Shown: positions 19,715 through 27,041 of the stretch, in pieces
How the letters are laid out: each line of letters opens with the position of its first letter
Numbering within the stretch: the stretch's first letter is position 1
Source: an uncultured Lachnospiraceae bacterium
GTDB lineage: Bacteria > Bacillota > Clostridia > Lachnospirales > Lachnospiraceae
Direction of reading: 5' to 3'
NCBI GenBank assembly: GCA_944381515.1
Contig: CALWLM010000018.1
Location: 1-32,399 of the forward strand
DNA: 32,399 nucleotides
Notes under the pieces: model-generated
Seen by the model: only the letters and a program-made list of their open reading frames with translations
What the model was told of the DNA's origin: nothing
Database searches by the model: none
Position numbers and translations under genes: made by a program

Positions 19715-20737
19715 ATGAAGAGAATCAAACGTGTACTTTGTCTGCTTCTGTGCGTATGTATGGCGGCCATGCTTGCTGCCTGCAGCCAGGGTGAAGCCGC
19801 AGAGACCAACGCAGAGGGCGTGAGAACCGAAGTGTCCCGTATCGCCATCCTTCTGCCTGGCTACATCACCGACCAGTCCTGGAACCAGGGAGCCTACGAG
19901 GGCCTTAAGACTCTGGAGGAGCAGGGTTATGAGATCGCCTATACCGAGGATGTGCAGGCGGCGGACATGGAGTCCACCTTCCGCAGCTACTGCTCCGAGG
20001 GCTATGATTTCGTTATCGGCCACGGCGTGCAGTACGGCGATGCCTGCGTTCGTGTAGCTCAGGACTATCCCGATGTGTATTTCTTCATCACCGGCAATCC
20101 GCCGTCGGGCGACAACCTGCCGGAAAACATTGCTTTCTATGACTATAAAGAGTATGAGGGCGCTTTCGTCTGCGGCGCTTTGGCTGCCCTGCAGAGTGAG
20201 AGCGGCATCATCGGCTATATCGGCGGCGGCGACAACAGCACCCAGGCTTCCGACAAGAACGCCTTCATCGAAGGAGCCAAGTACGTGAATCCCGATATTG
20301 ACGTCCGCACGGTAATCACCGGTACCTTCAACGATTCTTCCATGGGCAAGGAGACTGCCCTGGCCATGATCGAGCAGGGTGTGGATGTAATTTTGCAGAC
20401 CTGTGACGAGACCGGTCTGGGCGCTTTTGAGGCCTGCGAGGAGCAGGGCGTATACTGCATCGGCTATACCTCCGATCAGTCCGCGCTGGTGGAGGGCGAC
20501 CTCTGCCTGACCTCTCTGCTTGTCAAGGTGCCTGAGATGATTACCTCTCAGATCGACATCATCGCCTCCGGTGAGTTCGGCGGCCTTGAAAATCCCGGTC
20601 TGAAAGAGGGCGTTATCGATCTGGCTCCCTTCAGCTCCGCCGTATCCCAGGAGGTGCAGGATCAGGTCAACGAGATCGCTCAGAAGATCATGGACGGCGA
20701 GATCGTTATCACGCCTAACTACAACAGCCAGGGCTGA
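19715..20737 (+). CDS. BMP-family substrate-binding lipoprotein (nucleoside-binding type)
   Basis: The extracellular, membrane-anchored receptor of the importer; 340 residues. A lipoprotein signal (MKRIKRVLCLLLC) ends in lipobox LAAC with the lipidated Cys23. LLPGYITDQSWNQGAYEGL is the family N-terminal motif; in nucleoside-binding PnrA-type proteins the equivalent stretch contacts the ribose and base. GYIGGGDNSTQASDKNAFIEGA and ILQTCDETGLGAFEA, read in parts, complete the two-lobe pattern. It ends the operon; in many BMP operons the binding protein comes first. GAGGAGAGAG precedes the ATG. A purine nucleoside ligand is likely from family and from guaB nearby, but other ligands are known in the BMP family. 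Confidence 0.9.
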   Translation: MKRIKRVLCLLLCVCMAAMLAACSQGEAAETNAEGVRTEVSRIAILLPGYITDQSWNQGAYEGLKTLEEQGYEIAYTEDVQAADMESTFRSYCSEGYDFVIGHGVQYGDACVRVAQDYPDVYFFITGNPPSGDNLPENIAFYDYKEYEGAFVCGALAALQSESGIIGYIGGGDNSTQASDKNAFIEGAKYVNPDIDVRTVITGTFNDSSMGKETALAMIEQGVDVILQTCDETGLGAFEACEEQGVYCIGYTSDQSALVEGDLCLTSLLVKVPEMITSQIDIIASGEFGGLENPGLKEGVIDLAPFSSAVSQEVQDQVNEIAQKIMDGEIVITPNYNSQG

Positions 20738-20811
20738 TTGGACTTAAGGCAGGCGCTGACTTATAGTCACAGGCGCCGGCCTGAAAAAAAACAGACTTTT
20801 CTGTAGACAAG

Positions 20812-20860
20812 AAAAACGCCTCTGCAAACCGTTTGAAATGCGGCTGCGGGGGCGTTTTTT
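20812..20860. terminator. Bidirectional terminator between the BMP operon and the PTS regulator gene
   Basis: AAAAACGCC at 20812-20820 pairs with GGCGTTTTT at 20851-20859. The stem continues inward through TCTGCA and TGCGGG using wobble pairs. The A- and T-flanks make it usable on both strands, and the two genes converge on it. A further imperfect hairpin lies at about 20751-20783. Confidence 0.8.
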
Positions 20861-20870
20861 GCTGTGGTTT

Positions 20871-22418
20871 TTAAACAAAATAATCGGGGTAATGTTCCTT
20901 GAGCCAGAGGACCATTTCCGCCTCGCTTTTTCCGGCCAGCTCCAGTACAAAGGAGGTGGTCTGAAAGCGGTGCTTCAGAGCGGTGAAGCCTAAGGAGAGC
21001 AGGTGATCGATATCGGCCTGGGTGAGGAAAAAACTCAGGCGTATCACGGGCAGGCCGCTGGCGCTCAGCAGGTTATAGATCCGTGTGGACAGGCAGAAAA
21101 TGTAATCGTAGGAAACATACTGCAGCTGATGGATCTCGTTGATGTTAAATATACCCATACACTGCAGGTTTACTTTTTCCCGGAGCTGTTCCAGGAAAAA
21201 GCTAACCCTTTCAAAATTTACACTGGTAACAATCACAATCTTTTTTTTGCGCCGGTCGATGGTTTGGTTGCGCAGAATGTGCTTTTCAATCAGGAGAGTC
21301 AGGGTAGAAAGCTGTTCGTCCTGAAAGGGAAAATTATAAGCTGCCTTGAAGTAAATGGAATAGCGCTCAATCGTTTCATAGAGATCGGGAAACTGCTCCC
21401 TGGTATATTCCACGGTTTTGTCCACGAAGCCGCATTGATAATAGTGGAGCAGGATTTCACGGTAGAAATAGCAGTAGAATTCCTGGATCATTTCCTCCTG
21501 CACAAAGAAAGGATGGGGCAGGCTTTCCACCACATGCTCCAGAAAGTCTTCGGTGATTTCCCACAGCCTCCGGTCATAGGGGAAATCCAGAGGTTTTGAA
21601 TAGCTTAAAAGGCTCAGAGCAATGCTGTAGGGGATGTTTTCTTTTGGATTATCCAGAACATGCATCGGAAAAGGAGCCAGGGGAGGTTTGCTTGCATAAT
21701 TCAGGTCATAGGAAAGCGGGCGGCTGACCATCAGGCAGATGAAAAGAAGAAGGAATTTTTTGGAAGGATAGTTCAGCGAAAGCTCTTTTCTTGACAGGAA
21801 GCGATTCAGCCGGCTGACCGCCTCATCGGCCGCGTCCTGGATATGGGGGGCGGCCAGCTCGTAAGTCTGTTTTTCGATAGGGGTGTTAGCACGGCGGGGG
21901 GTGATCCGGTTGTCAGCGGAGAATTCCAGCAGGGGATGCAGGGTGTCGATGACCAGGAAACGAAAACGCAGTTCATCGCCGACAATGCCTAGCCCCTTTT
22001 TTTTGAGAGTTACCAGTTTCAGGCCGTGCGTTTCCAGATAGGAACGCAGGTAGGCAGTGTCCTGCTTCTTCGTGGTCAGCGACAGGCCCCATTGTTCATA
22101 GAGGGCGCTGGCATTGACATAACCGTTGAAGAAAATCGCTACGACCATAACGGGAATCCGTTCTTCCACAGAGCTGACATAGTCCTCCGGTGCAAAATGC
22201 CGGATAAATTCTACCAGCTCATTGTAGGAAAGCAGGCTATGGCACCAGCCCCGGTCCATTTCTACCAGGGGCCTGTCGGAATAGAAATTGATTTTGTCAA
22301 TGTTGCGGCGGATGGAGGTCTCATTCCGATTAAATTGGAGAGAGACCTTATCCAAAGGAACCCGGTTTCTCTTCTGGATAAAGCGCAGGACACTGAGATC
22401 GTGATAATTCAAGCCCAT
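20871..22418 (-). CDS. BglG/Mga-like transcriptional regulator of the PTS cluster
   Basis: A 515-residue regulator. I start at ATG 22418 because AAGGAGGA stands six bases before it; the open frame further upstream is low-complexity and overlaps the promoter region. Residues about 5-45 form a helix-turn-helix (LDKVSLQFNRNETSIRRNIDKI, in parts). A second winged-helix-like region is near 90-150 (LSLTTKKQDTAYLRSYLE). The helical middle (about 180-400) recalls PRD domains, but I see no clear phosphorylatable histidine pairs. Residues about 405-490 resemble a PTS EIIB fold (KKKIVIVTS...), without the phospho-cysteine. It is divergent from the PTS gene, so it is probably its activator and may sense the pathway through a degenerate PTS-like domain. 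Confidence 0.75.
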   Translation of the reverse strand: MGLNYHDLSVLRFIQKRNRVPLDKVSLQFNRNETSIRRNIDKINFYSDRPLVEMDRGWCHSLLSYNELVEFIRHFAPEDYVSSVEERIPVMVVAIFFNGYVNASALYEQWGLSLTTKKQDTAYLRSYLETHGLKLVTLKKKGLGIVGDELRFRFLVIDTLHPLLEFSADNRITPRRANTPIEKQTYELAAPHIQDAADEAVSRLNRFLSRKELSLNYPSKKFLLLFICLMVSRPLSYDLNYASKPPLAPFPMHVLDNPKENIPYSIALSLLSYSKPLDFPYDRRLWEITEDFLEHVVESLPHPFFVQEEMIQEFYCYFYREILLHYYQCGFVDKTVEYTREQFPDLYETIERYSIYFKAAYNFPFQDEQLSTLTLLIEKHILRNQTIDRRKKKIVIVTSVNFERVSFFLEQLREKVNLQCMGIFNINEIHQLQYVSYDYIFCLSTRIYNLLSASGLPVIRLSFFLTQADIDHLLSLGFTALKHRFQTTSFVLELAGKSEAEMVLWLKEHYPDYFV

Positions 22419-22529
22419 GGTTTTCCTCCTTGCATGTTCTATGCTTGCGTTGGATTTTGGCCTTTTAACCCTAGTATCATTATAAAAATAAAGGCAACTA
22501 AATGCAAGAAAAAAAGAAAAACTTTTTGC

Positions 22530-22584
22530 CTTGAAGCAACCACAAAATTTGATATGATATAGACAGTTCAAGAAGCGCTTCAAG
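22530..22584. promoter_or_regulatory. Inverted-repeat operator candidate around the PTS promoter
   Basis: CTTGAAGC at 22530-22537 is the exact reverse complement of GCTTCAAG at 22577-22584. The arms are about 47 bases centre to centre and lie on either side of the -10. The right arm is part of a GAAGCGCTTC palindrome at 22572-22581 that also resembles a cre (CcpA) core. The divergent regulator or CcpA may bind here. Confidence 0.45.
22531..22558 (+). promoter_or_regulatory. Promoter of the PTS-lyase-GH4-NagA-HAD operon
   Basis: TTGAAG at 22531-22536 and TATGAT at 22553-22558, 16 bases apart. The -35 overlaps the left operator arm, so activator or repressor control at this point is plausible. 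Confidence 0.6.
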
Positions 22585-22628
22585 ATCAATAGCAAAAAGA
22601 AATATGAAATGTGAGAGGAAAAAAGAGT

Positions 22629-24209
22629 ATGAGTAAACAGAAATCATCCAGCTGGAAGGACAGTATCCAGACCTTTGGACGTTCTCTCCTGCTCCCGATT
22701 GCCCTGTTAGCCCCGATCGGCATGGTAATGGGCATCTGCAGCGCTCTGACCCAGTCATACATGATTGAGCGTTTCCCGTTCTTAGGCGGTGAAGTGGTCA
22801 GCACGATGATTAAAAGCCTGCAGAATATCACCAGTATTGTGTTCAACAACATCCCGATCCTGTTTGCTATGGGCGTGGCCCAGGGGATGGCAAAGCATGA
22901 GAAGGGAATCGCTGTATTTGCCTCTGTGGTTGCTTACCTTACCTTGAATACGGTCATGAATGTATACTTGTCTGTTACAGGAACCCTGGCAGACTCTGAG
23001 ACCATGGCCCAGATGGGCCAGGGCGTAATCCTTGGTACCCAGACCGTTAAGCTGGAAGCCCTGGGCGGTTTGATTTCCGGTTTGGTAGCGGCTAAAGTGG
23101 CTGACCGGTTCTATCGGTTGGAACTGCCGTTGGCGTTCGCTTTCTTTGGCGGCAAGAAATCCATCCCGATTATCACTTTTGTTTGCATGATCCCGATCGG
23201 TTTGGTAGTTCCGATTATCTGGAGCGGCGTGACAGCGGTACTTACCAAATTGTCCTTTATTTTCACGGCTCCAGCCATCGGCGCATCGGTTTACTATACG
23301 CTGAACCGTATGCTGATTCCTTTTGGCCTGCACCATGTGCTGGCATCCCTGGTCCGCTTCACGGAGGCTGGCGGCGTTTACATGATCAATGGTACAGAGT
23401 TCGTTGGTATTCTGAATGCGATGAACGAGGTTCTGTTCAATCTGGGACCGGACAGCCCTTATTGGGCTGAGCTGATGCCTACCCTGTCCAGCTACCTGGG
23501 CGGTGCGCAGATGCTGACCACCCTGTTCCGTATTCCGGCTATCGGCCTGGCTATGTACAAGACCTCTTTCTTAAAGAACCGCAAGATGGCTAAGGGCGTT
23601 GTGCTGACCTGCGCGCTGACTGCTTTCCTGGGCAACATTACGGAGCCGATGGAGTTCTCGTTCCTGTTTATCTCGCCGCCGCTGTTCATCCTGTACTGTG
23701 TGCTGTGCGGTATCGGCATGCTGCCTTATCAGTTCCTCAATATCAGCATCGGTTATATCCGCGGTACGATTTTTGACTTCGGTATCTTTGGCCTGCTGTA
23801 TGAGAACACCCACTGGGTGAGCCTGATCCTGCTTGGCATCATTAACTTCTTCCTGTTCTACTTCGTATTCAAGTGGTTCATCCAGAAGTTTAACCTGGAG
23901 ACCCCTGGACGTGAGGGATTTGAAGTAGAAGAGTCGGCAAGCATTCTGCTGAAGGAGAAAAACTGGCCTGGCATCGCTGCTCTTGTAGTAGAGGGCCTGG
24001 GCGGCAAAGATAATATCGTGAATGTGGAGAACTGCATCTCCCGTCTTCGTGTAGACCTGAAGAATCCTGACCTGGTAGACCAGGTGAAGATCAAGGATTC
24101 CGGCTGCGCCGGCATCTTCTTCCCTTCCAAGAACCACATTCATGTGGTATTTGGCCCTCATGTGGAATTTGTGCGGCATGCCGTAGACGACCTGTTAAAG
24201 AAATCGTGA
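22629..24209 (+). CDS. PTS EIICB transporter, glucose/alpha-glucoside (MalX-like) family
   Basis: A 526-residue membrane carrier that imports and phosphorylates a sugar. EIIC takes residues about 1-420, with MLIPFGLHHVLASLVRFTEAGG and NITEPMEFSFLFISPPLF (in parts) as substrate-site loops. EIIB takes about 440-526, with phospho-cysteine Cys469 in NCISRLR. No EIIA domain is present. It is related to, but clearly different from, the GlcNAc-type carrier at 5328: the HHALNN motif is HHVLAS here. The ATG at 22629 follows GAGAGGA; an upstream GTG is in frame but inside that site. It begins a five-gene operon with a lyase and sugar-cleaving enzymes, so the substrate is probably an unusual alpha-linked or N-acylated glycoside. 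Confidence 0.88.
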   Translation: MSKQKSSSWKDSIQTFGRSLLLPIALLAPIGMVMGICSALTQSYMIERFPFLGGEVVSTMIKSLQNITSIVFNNIPILFAMGVAQGMAKHEKGIAVFASVVAYLTLNTVMNVYLSVTGTLADSETMAQMGQGVILGTQTVKLEALGGLISGLVAAKVADRFYRLELPLAFAFFGGKKSIPIITFVCMIPIGLVVPIIWSGVTAVLTKLSFIFTAPAIGASVYYTLNRMLIPFGLHHVLASLVRFTEAGGVYMINGTEFVGILNAMNEVLFNLGPDSPYWAELMPTLSSYLGGAQMLTTLFRIPAIGLAMYKTSFLKNRKMAKGVVLTCALTAFLGNITEPMEFSFLFISPPLFILYCVLCGIGMLPYQFLNISIGYIRGTIFDFGIFGLLYENTHWVSLILLGIINFFLFYFVFKWFIQKFNLETPGREGFEVEESASILLKEKNWPGIAALVVEGLGGKDNIVNVENCISRLRVDLKNPDLVDQVKIKDSGCAGIFFPSKNHIHVVFGPHVEFVRHAVDDLLKKS

Positions 24210-24225
24210 GGAATAGGATAACAGT

Positions 24226-25587
24226 ATGAGAGCCTTGTATGATTCCAAAAGCAAATTAGATGACCGCGGAATAAAGCATCTTCTCAGTGAAGAAAACCGT
24301 CTGCGTACCTGGCTGAAGGTAGAGCAGGCCCTGGCTCTTTCCCAGGCGGAGGAGGGATTCATCCCGATGGAGGCGGCACGCGATATTGCCGCCCGCCGTC
24401 TGGAGGATCTGGATCTGGAGGAGATGGCCCGCATTAAGGAAAAGGTGGGACATGGCTTTGTTCCTTTTGTAAAGGTGCTGGTAAAAGCCTGTTCGCCGGA
24501 GGGCGGCAAATATGTGCACTACGGCATCACCACTCAGAATATCCAGCAGACTTCCCAGCTGTACATAGCCAAGGAGGTAACGGCGATCTATCAGAGCTTT
24601 CTGGCAGACATCCTTCGGAGTCTGGCCGATCTGGCAGAGGACAATGCCGACACCGTCATGGCGGGAAGAACCCATGGAAAACATGCGATTCCGATCACCT
24701 ATGGCTATAAGGTTTCCGTGTGGATCAGCGAGCTGATGCAGAGCGTGGACCGGCTGGCCCAGTGTTCGGACCGAGTCTTTACCGTTATGATGGGCGGAGC
24801 CGTGGGCGGCTTTAACGCCACCGGCGAGACCGGCCGCCGTGTACAAAAGAGAGTTGCGGACCGGCTTGGTATGACCGCTATGGAGGTGCCCAGCCGCAAT
24901 ATGAGCCAGATGAAGATTGAATATATGATGAATCTGTCTCTGGTGTGCAACACGCTTCACAAGATGGCGGAGGAAGTGTATTACACCGGGGTGGAGGAAT
25001 TCGGCGAGGTGAGCGAGGCCTTTACGCCCGGCACCATCGGCAGCTCCACCATGCCTCAGAAGATCAATCCCAAGCTGGCCAAGGGAATCATAGCCAACTC
25101 CCAGAAGCTGTACTCTCTGCCGACTACCGGCCTGTTTTCCGCAGTCCGTATGTTTGAAGGAGACAGCAGCTCCTATATGCTCTTCGACGGACTGCTGGAG
25201 GAGGCCATGGAACTGACGACGGAAGTGCTGATCCGGGCCGAGGAGCTGACCCGCACCCTGTGCGTCAATAAGGAGCGTATGCTTTCCAACGTTAATATTA
25301 ACAAAGGCCTGGACAACAGCGAGCATGTCATGATGTGCGTGGCGGCAAAGCTGGGCAAGGACAAGGCTCATGAGCTGATGTACGACAAGGCCATGAAAGT
25401 AGAGCGGGAAGGCAAGGATTACTATACCGTCCTGCAGGAGGACCCTACGCTTCGCTCCATGTTTACCGACGAGGAGTTAAAAGAGATGATTGATCCGGCC
25501 AGCTATACCGGCCTGTGCGGCACCATCGCCCGCGAGATGGCGGCGAAGGCCCGCGAGAAAGCGGAGGAGCTGACAGCGGAGCAATAA
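24226..25587 (+). CDS. Divergent fumarase/aspartase-superfamily lyase (PurB-like)
   Basis: A 453-residue lyase of the adenylosuccinate/argininosuccinate lyase superfamily, whose members form a helical tetramer and usually eliminate fumarate. Catalytic features are kept: His98 in HYGITTQN, His150 in GRTHGKHA, and the flexible loop GSSTMPQKIN with Ser273-Ser274, Lys279 and Asn281. Several signature positions differ. The usual TSQD reads TTQN (Asn105), KRNP reads KINP, and the conserved Glu five residues after the loop asparagine is Lys286. The C-terminal part (DPASYTG) fits the PurB side of the family. It lies between a PTS carrier and a glycosidase, not among purine genes, so it is probably a catabolic lyase on a phosphorylated conjugate. 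Substrate unknown. Confidence 0.85.
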   Translation: MRALYDSKSKLDDRGIKHLLSEENRLRTWLKVEQALALSQAEEGFIPMEAARDIAARRLEDLDLEEMARIKEKVGHGFVPFVKVLVKACSPEGGKYVHYGITTQNIQQTSQLYIAKEVTAIYQSFLADILRSLADLAEDNADTVMAGRTHGKHAIPITYGYKVSVWISELMQSVDRLAQCSDRVFTVMMGGAVGGFNATGETGRRVQKRVADRLGMTAMEVPSRNMSQMKIEYMMNLSLVCNTLHKMAEEVYYTGVEEFGEVSEAFTPGTIGSSTMPQKINPKLAKGIIANSQKLYSLPTTGLFSAVRMFEGDSSSYMLFDGLLEEAMELTTEVLIRAEELTRTLCVNKERMLSNVNINKGLDNSEHVMMCVAAKLGKDKAHELMYDKAMKVEREGKDYYTVLQEDPTLRSMFTDEELKEMIDPASYTGLCGTIAREMAAKAREKAEELTAEQ

Positions 25588-25603
25588 TAGGATTATTAAA
25601 AAA

Positions 25604-25644
25604 AGAGCCTGTTTCCGGTTTCCTGGCGACAGGCTCTCTTTATC
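25604..25644 (+). terminator. Weak internal terminator or attenuator between lyase and GH4 genes
   Basis: AGAGCCTGT at 25604-25612 pairs perfectly with ACAGGCTCT at 25629-25637, extended by A-rich and T-rich flanks. The following CTTTATC is only a weak T-run. It probably causes partial termination or mRNA processing inside the operon, lowering downstream expression. Confidence 0.5.
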
Positions 25645-25674
25645 AAAGATCTTTATCAAGGAGGACAAACGGAT

Positions 25675-26997
25675 ATGAGAAAATCTCATGTAATTACCAT
25701 TTCCGGCGCCGGCAGCGCAAGAGTTCCGGCACTGGTGGGAACGCTGATTAATTATAAGGAGCGCTTCCCTCTTTCCAAGATTATTTTTTATGATATCGAT
25801 AATGAGCGGATGGGGAAAATGGAGGCCTATGACCGTCTGGTGCTCAAGTGCTTTTATCCAGAGTGCGAAGTGGTATTTACCACCGACGAGGATGTGGCTT
25901 ACCGGGATACGGATTTCATTTTCTGCCAGATGCGCGTAGGAAAGACCGAGATGCGTTCTTACGATGAGAAAATCCCGCTGAAATATGGCCTGGTGGGACA
26001 GGAGACCTGCGGACCGGGCGGTTTTGCCTATGGAATGCGTTCCCTGGGAGCCATGAAGCACATGGTGGAAAAGGTGCGCTCCTATTCCAAGGACACCTGG
26101 ATCTTAAACTATACCAATCCGGCAGCCATCGTGGCCCTGGGTCTGGATAAGATGTTCCCCGATGACAAGCGGATCTTAAATCTGTGCGATCAGCCCTTCT
26201 CCCTGATGAAGAGTTTTGCCAAGATTTTGAATGTGCCCCAAGAGAATCTGCGGGCCAGGTATTTCGGCCTGAATCATTTTGGCTGGTTTACGGCCTTGAA
26301 GGATGTGGACGGCACCGATTATTTCGATACCCTGCGCACCTATCTGCGGGACCATGACTTCCGTCCCTTTAATGCAGAGCAGCGCTCCAAATCCTGGCTG
26401 GATACCTATGTGCGCGTCAACAAATATATGCAGTACATCGACGAGTACATTCCTACTACTTATTTGCAGTACTATATGTTCCCGGAGGAGATCGTGGCGG
26501 AGAGCGATCCCAATTATACCCGCGCCGACGAGGCCAGAGATTCCCGGGAAAAGGAAGTCTTTGAAGCCTGCGGGAAGGCTGTGGGCAAGGACAGCATTGA
26601 CCGGGCCGAAATGCTTACCAACAGCGTCTTCGGCAATCTGATGGTGGAGGTGGCCGAATCCATCGCCTACGATCTGAACCGGGAATTCATCGTACTGGTG
26701 CGAAATGAGGGCATTATCAGCAACTTTGAGGATGACGCCATCGTGGAGGTGGCCGGCACCATTGGCAAGGATGGAGCCAAGGGCTATCCCTACGGACCGA
26801 TCAAGCCTTTTTACAAAGGACTGATGGAAGGTCAGTACGCCTATGAGCTTCTGACGGTGGAAGCCTTTATGGAGCAGGATTACACGAAGGCTCTGGAGGC
26901 TCTGACCCTAAACCGCACCGTCGTAGACCCTTCCAAGGCCAAGGCGGTTCTGGACGATCTGATGGAAGTAAATAAGGATTACTGGACGCTGAAATAA
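25675..26997 (+). CDS. GH4 6-phospho-alpha-glucosidase (GlvA/MalH type)
   Basis: An NAD- and Mn-dependent glycosidase that splits 6-phospho-alpha-glucosides by a redox-elimination mechanism in the cytosol; 440 residues. The N-terminus ITISGAGSARVPALV is the Rossmann NAD loop. KYGLVGQETCGPGGFAYGMRS is nearly the GlvA text, seen here in two parts. Cys171 and Asp172 in NLCDQP and His201 in GLNHFGW match the metal and catalytic residues of GlvA almost position for position. TYLQYYMFP supplies the family tyrosine. AAGGAGG precedes the ATG. In an operon with a PTS carrier it should act on the imported 6-phosphate. Whether the aglycone is a sugar or something else is open. Confidence 0.93.
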   Translation: MRKSHVITISGAGSARVPALVGTLINYKERFPLSKIIFYDIDNERMGKMEAYDRLVLKCFYPECEVVFTTDEDVAYRDTDFIFCQMRVGKTEMRSYDEKIPLKYGLVGQETCGPGGFAYGMRSLGAMKHMVEKVRSYSKDTWILNYTNPAAIVALGLDKMFPDDKRILNLCDQPFSLMKSFAKILNVPQENLRARYFGLNHFGWFTALKDVDGTDYFDTLRTYLRDHDFRPFNAEQRSKSWLDTYVRVNKYMQYIDEYIPTTYLQYYMFPEEIVAESDPNYTRADEARDSREKEVFEACGKAVGKDSIDRAEMLTNSVFGNLMVEVAESIAYDLNREFIVLVRNEGIISNFEDDAIVEVAGTIGKDGAKGYPYGPIKPFYKGLMEGQYAYELLTVEAFMEQDYTKALEALTLNRTVVDPSKAKAVLDDLMEVNKDYWTLK

Positions 26998-27041
26998 TAA
27001 AAATAAAAGAGATTATTGCGGCTATATAAGCGGAGGAATAT

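Noticed and set aside
20751-20783. GC-rich hairpin after the BMP receptor gene as the main terminator
   Set aside because: It is followed by an A-run and not a T-run, and has a bulged stem; the hairpin at 20812-20860 is the better terminator.
22572-22585. Strict cre (CcpA) site at the PTS promoter
   Set aside because: The GAAGCGCTTC core is similar, but the outer TG/CA positions of the consensus do not fit; kept only as a cre-like part of the inverted repeat.
22419-22595. N-terminal extension of the PTS regulator to 22595
   Set aside because: It would run through the promoter and operator region; AAGGAGGA precedes ATG 22418.
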